From Thiomonas intermedia (GTDB lineage Bacteria; Pseudomonadota; Gammaproteobacteria; Burkholderiales; Burkholderiaceae_C), in the NCBI RefSeq assembly GCF_002028405.1, contig NZ_CP020046.1:744001-808000 (forward strand): a stretch of 64,000 nucleotides of DNA, in the 5' to 3' direction. Positions 33,828 through 42,861 of this stretch are shown piece by piece. The notes beneath the pieces were generated by a model. The model saw nothing but the letters and a program-made list of their open reading frames with translations. It ran no database searches and was not told where the DNA came from. The first letter of the stretch is position 1; every line of letters starts with the position of its first letter. The position numbers and the translations under genes are program-made.

Positions 33828-36743
33828 ATGCTGTCGATTCACAAACTCGAGGGCGCCGGTCGCGCCGACGCCGACCGCTGCGCAGATTACCCCCGCGAAG
33901 ATGGCAGGGACAGTGCGGAGGACGTCGAGGACTACTACAGCGCCACCGACGGCGGCGCGCCTAGCCGGTGGCTTGGCGCTGGTGCCGCGGCGCTCGGCCT
34001 GGCCGGCGCCGTTCAGCGTGAAGACCAGATCGCGGTAATGATGGGGGAGGATCCGCGCACCGGCGAAGTGCTGGGCCAAAAGCGGCAGGAAGGCAAGCGT
34101 CGGCGATTCGGGGAAGACCTGACGTTCAGTGCGCCGAAGTCTGTATCGATCGCTTGGGTCGCCGGCACGCCCGACGTTCGGGCTGCCATCGAGCGCGCGC
34201 AGGACGCGGCCGTGGCTCGGACCCTCGCGCATATTGAGAAGCGCCTGACCCTCGCCCAGCGCGGAAAGGGCGGCGCAGAGCGTGAGACTGCGAAGCTCGT
34301 CGCCGCGGCGTACCGCCACGGCAGCAGCCGTGAGCAAGACCCACAGCTGCACACGCACTGCGTTGTTGCGAACCTCGCGCAGCGCCACGACGGCGGTTGG
34401 GGCGGCATCGAGAACAGCCAATTGCTGCGCAACAAAATGGCGCTGGGCGCGCTGTACCGCGCTGAGCTGGCTCACGCGATGCGCGAGCTGGGTTTCGCCA
34501 TCGAGCATGACGACGACAGCTTCAAGCTCGGCGCGATCAGCGCCGAGGTCTGCGACGAGTTCTCTCGCCGCCGTGACCAAATCGAGAAGGCGATGCGTGA
34601 GCGTGGCACCAGCGGCGGGCGGGCCGCCGAGATTGCGGCGCTCGCCACCCGCCGGGGCAAAGAGCTCACGAACGCCGACGTCCTGCGGGCCGACTGGCTC
34701 GAGCGCGCGGCCGCGCACGGGGTCACGGCGGACGCGCTGGAGGCGGCACGGTTCCAGGCCGACGCTGAGCAGCCGGTCTACGACCGCGCCGCCGTCCTGA
34801 CCGCGCTCACGCGGGGCGAAAGCACGTTCAACGAATCCGCCGTGTGGAGAGAAGTTGCCATCGCCGCGCAGGGCAGCGGCATGGGCATCGATGCCATCGA
34901 GCGCGAAGTCGCCGAGCTCTTGCAAGACAAGGAGCTCGTCCGCCTGCGCCCGCGGGAAGATCTCCAGGACCTCACTGCCGCCGGCCGCAAGCGTCCGAAA
35001 TTCCAGCAACAGCAGCAGCGCATGACCACGCGTGCGATGCTGCAGCTCGAGCGCGACATGGCCTCGCTGGCCGAGTCCGCGCAAGGCTCGACCGTGCACG
35101 CCGTGTCGGCGGCCGCAGTGGACCGAGCCATCGCCGACTTTGCCGACCAGGCTGGCTTCGCGCTGTCCGAAGAACAACAGGCCGCGGTTCGCCACATCTG
35201 CGAAGCTGCCGGCGACGTGCAGCTGGTGCGTGGCGCCGCGGGCGCGGGCAAGACCACTCTGGCCGAGGCCGCGCGCATGACCTGGCAGTCCCAGGGCCTG
35301 CGCGTGCGCGGCGCGGCGATCTCGGGCAAGGCCGCGCGCGGCCTGCAGGACGGCGCTGGCATCGAGTCGCAAACCATCGCCAGCCTGCTGCTGGCCTGCC
35401 AGGCGAGCCCCGAGGGCGATCCGCCGCGCGATCCACTCACAAGCGACACGGTGTTGATGGTCGACGAAGCGGGCATGATCGGCAGTCGCAAGATGCGCGA
35501 GCTGCTCCAGCTGTGCAAAGAAGCCGGCGCGAAGCTGGTCGTGATCGGGGACGAAAAGCAGCTCCAATCTGTCGAAGCCGGCGGCGCGTTTCGTGCGCTC
35601 CAGCAGCGTGTCGGCACAGCAGAAATGGTGCAGAACCAGCGCCAGCGCCTTGCGCACAAAGACATGGCCCAGGCCGTCGAGCACGCCGAGCGCGGCGAGG
35701 CCGGGCAGGCGCTCGCGCTGCTCGCCGAGCACGACCTGGTGCAGATGCAAGCCGACCGCGACACCGCGTTGCGGGCCACCGTGGAGAAGTGGTCCCAGCG
35801 TGTTCGCGCCAGTGGCAAGCCGCAGGAGTGCCTGATGCTGACCGGCACCCGGGCGAGCGCTGCAGCCTTGAACCAGGCTGCGCTTGAGCATCAAAAAGCA
35901 GCTGGCACGCTCGGGCCAGGCGCCACGATCACAACCCGCGATCGCAACGGCAAATCATTGGGTCAGCGCGAGCTGTGCGAAGGCGGGCGCGTGCTGTTCA
36001 AGAAAAACGACAAGTCGCTCGGTGTGATGAACGGCGAGCTTGGCACTGTCGAGCGCGTCGATGTCGACCCGCAGGGCCGCCCCACGATCGCCGTGCGGCT
36101 GGACCGCGGTGAGGTGGTCACGATCCAGCCAGAGCACGCGCACAACGGGCCAGGCAAAGCCCCGCCAGGTGTGGGCTACGCCAACCTCGAACACGGCTAC
36201 GCCGTCACGACACACGCTGCGCAAGGAGCGACCGTTGACCATGCAATCGTGTTCGCCGACGGCACGATGGCCAACCGCGAACAGACGTACGTCCAAGTTT
36301 CGCGCATGCGCTACACAACCGACATGATTTTCAACGTCGCGGACCTTGAGGCGGACGAAGACCAGCTCGTGGACGTGCCCCCGACCGAGAGCATGGTCGA
36401 GTTCGCGAAGTCAATCGCCGAGCGTCGGGGGAATTCGCTGACCGATGAAGACCTCGAGAGCTTCGCGGCCTGCCGTGACTGGCTCAACACCCACGGGCCG
36501 AACCGCATCGACGAGGCGGCCGGCGACAAGGACGTGCTCGCGGGCGAGCTGGAGCGCTTGAAAGATCTGGCGCAGGCCATGTCGCGGTCCGCGCAGAAAG
36601 ACACCACCCATGACTACGAAGTCGGGGATGAGGATGAGTTGACGACGCAGCCGGAGCACACCACGCTGACGCAGCAGCAAGCAGCCGAAACCAAAACTGA
36701 AGCCGAAACGGAGATGGAGCAAGACGATGAATTTGAAATGTGA
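33828..36743 (+). CDS. traI: MOB-F conjugative relaxase-helicase (TrwC/TraI family)
   Basis: This 971-residue bifunctional enzyme nicks oriT and unwinds the transferred strand. The N-terminal relaxase (1 to about 300) has catalytic tyrosines in DYYSATDGG (36-37), DLTFSAPKSVSIAW and the three-histidine metal site (His164, then QLHTHC with His175 and His177). The C-terminal RecD-like helicase has Walker A RGAAGAGKTT (about 468-477), VLMVDEAGM near 543-551 and a late UvrD-like motif GYAVTTHAAQGATVD. The charged tail is rich in Glu, Thr and Gln. The ATG lies one base after the coupling protein stop. Length and order match R388 TrwC (966 residues). Confidence 0.94.
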   Translation: MLSIHKLEGAGRADADRCADYPREDGRDSAEDVEDYYSATDGGAPSRWLGAGAAALGLAGAVQREDQIAVMMGEDPRTGEVLGQKRQEGKRRRFGEDLTFSAPKSVSIAWVAGTPDVRAAIERAQDAAVARTLAHIEKRLTLAQRGKGGAERETAKLVAAAYRHGSSREQDPQLHTHCVVANLAQRHDGGWGGIENSQLLRNKMALGALYRAELAHAMRELGFAIEHDDDSFKLGAISAEVCDEFSRRRDQIEKAMRERGTSGGRAAEIAALATRRGKELTNADVLRADWLERAAAHGVTADALEAARFQADAEQPVYDRAAVLTALTRGESTFNESAVWREVAIAAQGSGMGIDAIEREVAELLQDKELVRLRPREDLQDLTAAGRKRPKFQQQQQRMTTRAMLQLERDMASLAESAQGSTVHAVSAAAVDRAIADFADQAGFALSEEQQAAVRHICEAAGDVQLVRGAAGAGKTTLAEAARMTWQSQGLRVRGAAISGKAARGLQDGAGIESQTIASLLLACQASPEGDPPRDPLTSDTVLMVDEAGMIGSRKMRELLQLCKEAGAKLVVIGDEKQLQSVEAGGAFRALQQRVGTAEMVQNQRQRLAHKDMAQAVEHAERGEAGQALALLAEHDLVQMQADRDTALRATVEKWSQRVRASGKPQECLMLTGTRASAAALNQAALEHQKAAGTLGPGATITTRDRNGKSLGQRELCEGGRVLFKKNDKSLGVMNGELGTVERVDVDPQGRPTIAVRLDRGEVVTIQPEHAHNGPGKAPPGVGYANLEHGYAVTTHAAQGATVDHAIVFADGTMANREQTYVQVSRMRYTTDMIFNVADLEADEDQLVDVPPTESMVEFAKSIAERRGNSLTDEDLESFAACRDWLNTHGPNRIDEAAGDKDVLAGELERLKDLAQAMSRSAQKDTTHDYEVGDEDELTTQPEHTTLTQQQAAETKTEAETEMEQDDEFEM

Positions 36744-36869
36744 TGGCCTCATTCAAGCGTGGGCGATGCCTGCACCGGGAGCAGGCCCGCGCTCTTGTGC
36801 TCCGCATCGAGCCCCCGTACCGTGGGGTCTCGTCCCTTCGGGCCGCCATCGCTATCGCAACTGCAACGG

Positions 36870-37140
36870 CACCCCGCCGCTGGCGGGCGTAAAGGACTTT
36901 CCAGCGCGCTGCGCGCGAAGGGCGCCGCAAGCGGCGCTCTGCTGCTTCCAGCAGCAGGGGGCGGGCGACCTCCTACGCCTGCCCTCGCAAGCGTCGCGCG
37001 CGCCAGCCCGCTTCGCGGGTGCACTCCGGCTTCGCTGCGCTGCGCCTGCGTCTGGCACTTTCTCCGCAACTTGGTCTGCCGCGCACAGCGCGGCACCGGC
37101 TTGTCGGGCCGACAAGCGACCGCCCCCTGCCGCCGGATGC
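36870..37140. repeat. Hairpin-rich noncoding element, copy A
   Basis: This GC-rich stretch after the relaxase gene has stacked short stems: CCCGCC/GGCGGG (36873-36887), GCGCCGC-AA-GCGGCGC (36922-36937), CTGCTGC/GCAGCAG (36939-36957), CCCGC/GCGGG (37007-37019), GCCGCGC-ACA-GCGCGGC (37078-37094), ACCGG, then CTTGTCGG-G-CCGACAAG (37100-37116). The order and spacing follow copy B at 42497-42840, but the stem bases differ in a compensating way. In the 467-bp gap 36744-37210 I see no convincing gene. Confidence 0.65.
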
Positions 37141-37210
37141 AGTGGTGAAAAAGTCAAAGGCGAGAAGCAAGCCGCCTCGTTGGGCGTCACCAACAAAACG
37201 GAGATTGACC

Positions 37211-37315
37211 ATGTTTGTCAGCGTCGCATTGGGTTTGACTGAACTGTCTCTGCGCCTCGGCGTTGTCGTGCTGCTCGCCCTGTTCCACGGCCTGCGCCGC
37301 CTCCTATTTCGCTAA
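37211..37315 (+). CDS. Possible 34-residue membrane peptide
   Basis: The peptide MFVSVALGLTELSLRLGVVV... is one hydrophobic helix ending in a basic tail (GLRRLLFR). GGAG lies 7 bases before the ATG. An in-frame GTG at 37145 would give a longer, strongly basic N-terminus. It may be a small membrane protein or a type I toxin-like peptide; it follows copy A of the hairpin element. Only size, ribosome site and hydrophobicity support it. Confidence 0.35.
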   Translation: MFVSVALGLTELSLRLGVVVLLALFHGLRRLLFR

Positions 37316-37424
37316 CCCGGGAAAGTGACCATGAGTTCCGCAGCATGGTGCGCCTCTGGCGCTCTGCGCTTACCGAATAACACCCCGCCCGGCGGGCTGC
37401 CGGGCTATTACCCCTGGAGTTTCC

Positions 37425-37757
37425 ATGATGAAGATTCATCCGACTGAAATCGAGATTGGCAATGCCCTTGATGAACTGCTTGAGCAGTTCGACGGCGGGG
37501 AGGTCTCTACAACTGATGTCTGCAACCGTGTGCTGGGGCTCAAAAGCATCGCGCTGGCGCAAACGCAAACATACTGGCCACGAAAAGACTATTGGGTGGG
37601 CTACCTCGATGGCCTGATGCGGATGTTCGGAACGATGGTGCCCCTGCTTTCTGCAATGGACCAGTTCGAAATCGAAGCGAAGGCAGGCCAAATGAGTCCC
37701 CAAGAATTTGTGGTCGCGCTGGAGGCTTTGATTGAAGACCATCGCGAACACCTCTGA
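37425..37757 (+). CDS. Hypothetical acidic protein
   Basis: This 110-residue protein is mostly helical and acidic (EIEIGNALDELLEQFDGGEVS). Near the middle is an aromatic stretch, YWPRKDYWVGYLDG. Two in-frame ATGs (37425 and 37428) follow a TGGAG site. No family was recognised. It lies between the transfer region and the cargo, with a GC stem (CCCGCC/GGCGGG-like) just upstream. Confidence 0.6.
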   Translation: MMKIHPTEIEIGNALDELLEQFDGGEVSTTDVCNRVLGLKSIALAQTQTYWPRKDYWVGYLDGLMRMFGTMVPLLSAMDQFEIEAKAGQMSPQEFVVALEALIEDHREHL

Positions 37758-37821
37758 CTTTGCCCTTCATGCCCGGCCCAACCGCCCAAGAGCCGGGCAC
37801 TGCCCCCAACCGGAGATCCAC

Positions 37822-38847
37822 ATGCTCACCACGAATCAACTCAAGATCGCTGGCGCCCTGGCGCTGACCGCGCTGCTGCTCGCCGCATGTGGCGGTGGCG
37901 GCAGCGCGGCGCCTACGACCATCACGAGCACCGGGACGACCGGCATTTCCTCGGCGAACACAGGGACGGCCACGACCACGCAGTACCCGGCCGGCTCGCA
38001 ACAACTCGCCGCGCTAAACCAGATCAACGCCATGCGCCAGCAATGCGGGTTCTCTGAACTCTCGGAGAACACCCTGCTCGACCAGGCGGCGGTGAACCAT
38101 ATGGGGTACATGGCCGACCAGAAGACCATCACGCACTTTGAGACCGTCAACGCCGACCCGCACTACACCGGGTACTACCCGGCGGATCGGATGGCCCATG
38201 TGGGGTACGGCGTGGCGGGGGGGAACCAGGCCACCGAAGTGATCAGCCCGGCACCTACAAACAATGACGGCGGCGCAGCCAGCGTGATGCGGCTCGCCAG
38301 CGTCCCTTACCACCTGTCCGGCATGTTTTATCCGCTCGCAGAGGTTGGAATCTCGTATCAACCCCTGAATTTCGGTCCTGCGGCTCCGATGTATACCTTG
38401 ACCATGGACCTCGCCAATCATGCGTCTGGCTCGCCTGCGGCGCCTCTTTATGCCGACGCGCCGTTGACGTTCCCATGCCAGGGCACCACAGGCATCGACT
38501 ATGAAAGCGCCGGCGGGGAAGAGCCAACGCCCTACCTGAACGGGGCCACCTTGAACTTGCAGGCCAACCCCATCGGCACACCGATCACGGTGGTCGGCAA
38601 CCTGTCGGACACGGTGCTGCTCACGTCGGGCACCGTGATGGACCCGAACGGCAACCAGATCGCGCTGAACCTGACCGATTCGAGCGACGATCCCAACCAC
38701 AACCTGGCACCGTTTGCAGCCTTTGCCTTCCCCACGAATCCGCTGCTGCCGAACACAAGCTATAGCGTCGTGCTGAACGGCACGATCAACAACACCGCAT
38801 TCAGCCGGAACTTCACCTTCACCACCGGCAATCAAGGGCAATTCTGA
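37822..38847 (+). CDS. CAP-domain (SCP/PR1-like) lipoprotein
   Basis: This 341-residue exported protein has a signal peptide ending in the lipobox LLAAC with Cys23, followed by a Gly/Ser/Thr-rich linker of about 35 residues. From about 60 to 210 it carries a CAP-like domain: LAALNQINAMRQQCGFSEL, then LLDQAAVNHMGYMAD and THFE, with the histidines of the family pocket, and GNQATEVIS holding the matching Glu. The last 100 residues look like an Ig-type beta domain (PNTSYSVVLNGTINN). GGAG lies 7 bases before the ATG. Bacterial CAP proteins are exported and of mostly unknown role. Confidence 0.78.
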   Translation: MLTTNQLKIAGALALTALLLAACGGGGSAAPTTITSTGTTGISSANTGTATTTQYPAGSQQLAALNQINAMRQQCGFSELSENTLLDQAAVNHMGYMADQKTITHFETVNADPHYTGYYPADRMAHVGYGVAGGNQATEVISPAPTNNDGGAASVMRLASVPYHLSGMFYPLAEVGISYQPLNFGPAAPMYTLTMDLANHASGSPAAPLYADAPLTFPCQGTTGIDYESAGGEEPTPYLNGATLNLQANPIGTPITVVGNLSDTVLLTSGTVMDPNGNQIALNLTDSSDDPNHNLAPFAAFAFPTNPLLPNTSYSVVLNGTINNTAFSRNFTFTTGNQGQF

Positions 38848-39098
38848 AGCATCTGCGGCCCTTTTCTTATTGGTGCGCAGTCTGATCAAACCCGCCAGAT
38901 GCAGCGTCACTGTGTCCGCGTTTAACTGACGCGCGACCCTGCCAGTGAGTGGCGGCAGGTCGGCCAAGCGGACACTTCGCGACCCGAGCCAGATGGCCGC
39001 ATTGCAACGGTTGTGGCCGTTGGTTACTCATGCGCGATCGGCCACCGTGCGCCCTTCAACAGGCGTTGGCAATCCGAGAGGTCGCGTGGCCTGCGTGA
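38848..39098. other. Gap between convergent cargo genes
   Basis: This 251-bp gap lies between the CAP lipoprotein gene and the convergent membrane protein gene. I see no gene, clear terminator or repeat in it. Confidence 0.4.
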
Positions 39099-39713
39099 CT
39101 ACATATCGCCCTTCTTGACGCGCTCCCACTCCTTCTTTAGCAACTTTTGCATGAACGCGATGACCTCGCCCCGGGCCTCGTTGAACCTAGCGATCGACGC
39201 CTTGGCCTGCTCCTCGGTCTCACCCGCGGGAGGGTCGGGCGATGCGTCCGCGAGCGCCTTGAGGAGGCCGTCCAGCTTGTTGTGATCGTCCTCTTCGGGG
39301 TTCATGCGGAGCTTGATGCGAACGCCGAGTTCGTGGGCGCGGGAGTTGCACGTCGCGAACTCGGCGAAGTTCTTCTCCGCCTGCTCAGGTGTCAGGTTCG
39401 GCGCAGGTCGCCGGAGGTCGTTGCAGCGGGCCGTCACCGTTAGGTACTCGGCCATCTCAGCACGCAACTCGTTGATCCAAGCCTGCCGCTTCGCTGAGAT
39501 GCTGTCTGCGATCTGACGCTTTGCGATCGCCTCCTGCATCTTGATCTGCCGCCTGCCGAGCCAGAACATCATCAGTGGCCCGAAGAAGACCGCCAGCAAC
39601 GCGATGATCATCGGGATGAAGGTCGCGTAGTCCTTGGCCTCCAGGCTATCGAGCCATCCAATGAAGTGACAGACGAGTGACCAGAGCTGGCTTGTCACGT
39701 CGCCCCACTTCAT
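39099..39713 (-). CDS. Membrane-anchored coiled-coil protein
   Basis: This 204-residue protein has one N-terminal membrane helix (TFIPMIIALLAVFFGPLMMFWL, about residues 35-55; key part IIALLAVFFGPLM) followed by a long charged helix (RRQIKMQEAIAKRQIADSIS). The C-terminal soluble domain is rich in Glu, Lys and Ala. The layout resembles membrane-bound sensors or effectors in accessory regions, but no family was recognised. I took the ATG at 39713; an in-frame start at 39737 adds eight residues. Confidence 0.6.
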   Translation of the reverse strand: MKWGDVTSQLWSLVCHFIGWLDSLEAKDYATFIPMIIALLAVFFGPLMMFWLGRRQIKMQEAIAKRQIADSISAKRQAWINELRAEMAEYLTVTARCNDLRRPAPNLTPEQAEKNFAEFATCNSRAHELGVRIKLRMNPEEDDHNKLDGLLKALADASPDPPAGETEEQAKASIARFNEARGEVIAFMQKLLKKEWERVKKGDM

Positions 39714-39877
39714 TTCCGTATCCCCTTTTGACCGCAAAGGCGAAAGCGTACCTGCTGCCCATTCTTTATGCCCGAAAAGCCATAGATCGTGCCGTGCACC
39801 AATGTGGTGCCTACTAGCTACCAGATCGCCTTAAAACGGCAGCCTACGTCCAATTGAACTGACTCCCCGAAGTTGTC

Positions 39878-40132
39878 CTACTCACCACGGCATTGCTTGG
39901 CGTTCTGCGCAGCCTGATTTGATTCCATGGCAAAACCACCCGGCCCTGGCGTTAAGAATCCCGATGCCGCCGCAAACCAGCAATTTCGCTGTGCCGGCTG
40001 GGCTTCGTACTCCGTTCGACGCCCATACTGTTCATCATGACTTGGACTTGCACACCCCGCCATGAAAAGACAGGCCACAACGCAAAGCGCAGCCCTAGCC
40101 TTCCCGAGCTTCTGATCCAAAGAAATTTGCAT
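39878..40132 (-). CDS. Small putative lipoprotein
   Basis: This 84-residue protein starts MQISLDQKLGKARAALCVVACLFMAGCASPS; the lipobox MAGC predicts lipid attachment after export. The mature part is short, polar and has two further cysteines. AAGGG/GGAG lies just upstream of the ATG. It follows the secreted-protein gene on the same strand. No function can be assigned. Confidence 0.55.
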   Translation of the reverse strand: MQISLDQKLGKARAALCVVACLFMAGCASPSHDEQYGRRTEYEAQPAQRNCWFAAASGFLTPGPGGFAMESNQAAQNAKQCRGE

Positions 40133-40267
40133 ATCTCCACCCTTCAGTAGATTTGTAATGATTGCGGCGATTTCCGGAGTCAGCGGATCCGCAGCCACAC
40201 GTGAGAAATGCGAAGACATTCGACACCAGTGTCGCATAGGGTTGCCGATACGCAGCATTGGAACAGA

Positions 40268-40717
40268 TCATCCATGCGGCGTGACAATCTGCCACACGCC
40301 ATACTGCTGCGAGGCTGCGTTGTAAATGAGCCAGTTCGTCCCATCAGCATTGCCGGACGCAACAAGGAGGTTGTAATAACTTTGATTTGCGCCTGGCGAA
40401 TAGCCCATGTTCTCCACATATCTCCAACCTGCCGGAAGGGCAGTGGCGCGTCCGCTCGACAGTAAGGGCAAGACGCCGGCCACATAATTCTGAAGGGCGA
40501 CTGTTGTTTGATCTTGCGATGGCATCCAGGGTGCCCCGCCAGATGGCGCCGACTGGGCCCCCACCCAGGAACTCTGGGTCGAATCGGCGCCCCCTGATGC
40601 CACATTGGGGCACCCCATGCCGGGCATGCCCAGGTAGCACAGGTTGCCTGCGCTGGCCGAGCTGGCCACAAGCGCCAGGGACACCAGCGCGATCAGACGT
40701 TTGATTGGCAATTTCAT
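40268..40717 (-). CDS. Small secreted protein of unknown function
   Basis: The protein has 149 residues. The N-terminus MKLPIKRLIALVSLALVASSASA is a classic signal peptide with cleavage after ASA. The mature part has two cysteines (CYLGMPGMGC), is rich in Ser, Gly, Ala and Tyr, and ends YGVWQIVTPHG. AGGGAG lies 8 bases before the ATG at 40717. It is possibly co-transcribed with the small lipoprotein gene, giving a two-gene exported pair. Family unknown. Confidence 0.6.
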   Translation of the reverse strand: MKLPIKRLIALVSLALVASSASAGNLCYLGMPGMGCPNVASGGADSTQSSWVGAQSAPSGGAPWMPSQDQTTVALQNYVAGVLPLLSSGRATALPAGWRYVENMGYSPGANQSYYNLLVASGNADGTNWLIYNAASQQYGVWQIVTPHG

Positions 40718-40894
40718 AGCTGCACTCCCTACCCTTGTGCTTGTTCGAACAAAGATAGCTTGATCGCTCAACACTTCAGTTGCAACCTACCTCGCGGTCT
40801 GCAACGGTATACGCGGTAATCATTTGTCGTTTCCGGACGACAGGCGCTACTTCGACTCGATGGCTGCCGCAGCTGCCGAGAAGACAGTGCAAAT

Positions 40895-42130
40895 TCAGGT
40901 AGAAGGTGAGGCTCCGCCCATGAGCTTCGAAGCAAACTCCATGTAACGGCTCAATGGTTCCGCAAGCCGCTTTGGCGCCACTCGAAAAACGCAATGGATC
41001 CCATGGTGACTATTGGGGCTGTAGCCGCGCCAGAGATTTTCCTCTGGGTCGGTGTTGTGCAGTCCCAATTCGTACTGGTAGCCAACCAAGCAGTCCTTGC
41101 GGAGTAGGAGTTTTGCAAGCGTCGCGTGAAACTGGTGACCTCGAAGATCGGTGATGTCTGCCGGTCTTGGGGCCGTCACAAATAGGCAGCGATCACCATT
41201 GACCTCACTCCAGTCCGAGCCGACGATAGCGCCGGCATTCTTCAAAGCCGTCCGGGCGGTATCGCTCTTGGCGTTGTGTTTCTGAATGACAATATCCGCG
41301 GACGTGTACCTGAGATCGTCCCGCAATTGCCTGAAAAGCCTCTCGAGCTTTACAAGCGTCGAGTCCGGCGCGAACACGATGTACTTATGCCGTGCCTCAT
41401 GGAGAAATCCGTTCGGAATCACAAGGTACTGCGGGTAGGCCAAGTCGTGCAGAAACACATACGTTTTGCGAAGGCCTTTGGGGTCGCTCTTGGTTGTCGC
41501 GCTGAGCGCCGACCGCGCCCACGCGGGTGTTAGCTCACCAAGCGTCATCTTGCTGATGTCTACGGTGATAAGCGGGAATCCCAATGAGCGACCGATCAAG
41601 GCCTTATAGCCATCGAACTCATGGGTCCGTTCGACTTCAATGCCGCCGGCTATCCAAGGCTTATTGTTGATCGGTGGCCCCAGTACGGCAAGGTCTAGTC
41701 GGAACTCGAAACCGAATGGTGTTTCGATGCGATGTTCCGCCACGACTTTGGTTGCGCCGAGTAACAAGTTGCCTTTCAGGGCGAAGTCGGAAGCATCACT
41801 ATCCTTGAACGACCACGGCAGAGGATCATCGCGCAAGATCCGCAGGTCCAGCTCCGCCTTGAGTAGCCTCTTCGCAAGCGCATGTTCAGGGCTTTCGGTC
41901 GCCGTTCGTTCGCGTGCTGCGGCCTGCTCCGCGACGACGTCGGCAATTGCCCTCCCAGCAGGGCCACGGAGCTTTCGGAAGTGCGAGCGGCGCTTCAAAT
42001 TACCGTGTTCATCAAAGACGGCCGTCACAAAGGTGACCAAGCCATGCGGCGGGTCTGGGTCCAACAAGGGCCACCTCTTTCGAGCGTTCACACGACTGCC
42101 GAGATCGCGTGCACGAACGGTTTCTTTCAT
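40895..42130 (-). CDS. Putative PD-(D/E)XK-type nuclease protein
   Basis: The protein has about 411 residues from the ATG at 42130, which has AAGGA just upstream; the frame is open further, to an ATG at 42286. An N-terminal basic region is followed by ESPEHALAKRLLKAEL and then FGFEFRLDLAVLG...AGGIEVERTHEFDGYKALIGRSLGFP (shown in parts), which reads as the Asp and Glu-x-Glu of a restriction-endonuclease-like core with following helix. The layout is like CoiA-type or defence nucleases. The gene stands alone in the cargo block, has lower GC than the backbone, and has no methylase next to it. Confidence 0.55.
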   Translation of the reverse strand: MKETVRARDLGSRVNARKRWPLLDPDPPHGLVTFVTAVFDEHGNLKRRSHFRKLRGPAGRAIADVVAEQAAARERTATESPEHALAKRLLKAELDLRILRDDPLPWSFKDSDASDFALKGNLLLGATKVVAEHRIETPFGFEFRLDLAVLGPPINNKPWIAGGIEVERTHEFDGYKALIGRSLGFPLITVDISKMTLGELTPAWARSALSATTKSDPKGLRKTYVFLHDLAYPQYLVIPNGFLHEARHKYIVFAPDSTLVKLERLFRQLRDDLRYTSADIVIQKHNAKSDTARTALKNAGAIVGSDWSEVNGDRCLFVTAPRPADITDLRGHQFHATLAKLLLRKDCLVGYQYELGLHNTDPEENLWRGYSPNSHHGIHCVFRVAPKRLAEPLSRYMEFASKLMGGASPST

Positions 42131-42370
42131 GCGTCCTTGACGGGACAAGGCCACAAGGGCTTGATCCATGGGGTGACGTCCGGTAGAGAGTCGGGATGCG
42201 CACCGAATCTGTGAAGAATATCGTGCCATGTCATCCGACGACAGGAGTGGGGGGGATTGCGGCAAGTCTTGGTTGGCTCCGCGCATTTTCGGCTGCTATC
42301 GCAACATCTCACACAGTAGGGCGTGACTGACTCTCAAAAAACATCAGCTGTGTCGTTCATGACCGCGCCA

Positions 42371-42393
42371 TTGTCCACAGAACCTGTGGACAA
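42371..42393. repeat. Inverted pair of DnaA-box-like sequences
   Basis: TTGTCCACAG-AAC-CTGTGGACAA is a perfect 10-bp inverted repeat. Each arm is one base away from the DnaA box TTATCCACA. It could be a replication or partition site, or a plain hairpin between the nuclease gene and hairpin copy B. No gene is evident from 42287 to 42861. Confidence 0.45.
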
Positions 42394-42496
42394 GGCTGTG
42401 CGCATCGACGCTCGGCATGCACCGGGCCCAGCGGATCCAACTGTGGTGCTGAATTTTTGAGCAGATGTCATCCGCTGCTTGCCCTCATTCGCGCAA

Positions 42497-42840
42497 AGGC
42501 ACCCCGCCGAGGCGGGCGCACGAGACTAAGTAGCGCCCGCAAGCGGGCGGATGCACGCGCCGATGGCGCGCTAGCGCAGCTCTGCGCTGCGTGGTGCGGG
42601 ACGGGTGGATAGCGGACGCTCCCCTGGCGTCATCACCGGCCAGTCGCGTGGTCGGTGCGACCTGCGGCACCTTCGCTCACAAGCAAGTCCTGCGCGCCAG
42701 CCCCGCAAGCGGGGACTCTCGGGCCGCTTCGCTGGTCCCTCGCTCTGTCACTTGTTCTTGCAACTCGCGATGCCCGCCATGGCGGGCACCGGTTTGCAGG
42801 GTTCGCAAATGAACCGACCACCCGACCGACCGGCGATGCC
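42497..42840. repeat. Hairpin-rich noncoding element, copy B
   Basis: This is a series of stems in the same order as copy A: CCCGCC-GA-GGCGGG (42503-42516), CGCCCGC-AA-GCGGGCG (42534-42549), AGCGCAG-CT-CTGCGCT, CCCCGC-AA-GCGGGG (42701-42714), GCCCGCC-AT-GGCGGGC (42772-42787), ACCGG, then TTTGC-N7-GCAAA (42793-42809). Shared unpaired stretches include GGCACC before the first stem, GCGCGCCAG before the fourth and ACCGG after the fifth. Confidence 0.65.
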
Positions 42841-42861
42841 GACAACCCCAGGAGAGCAAGC

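Noticed and set aside
37331-37447. 38-residue frame overlapping the start of the gene at 37425
   Set aside because: Weak ribosome site, and the coding part is mostly a GC hairpin; could be a leader peptide, but not supportable.
42371-42393. Chromosomal origin suggested by DnaA-box-like repeats
   Set aside because: Only two boxes as a single inverted repeat, inside a mobile element and without dnaA or dnaN nearby.
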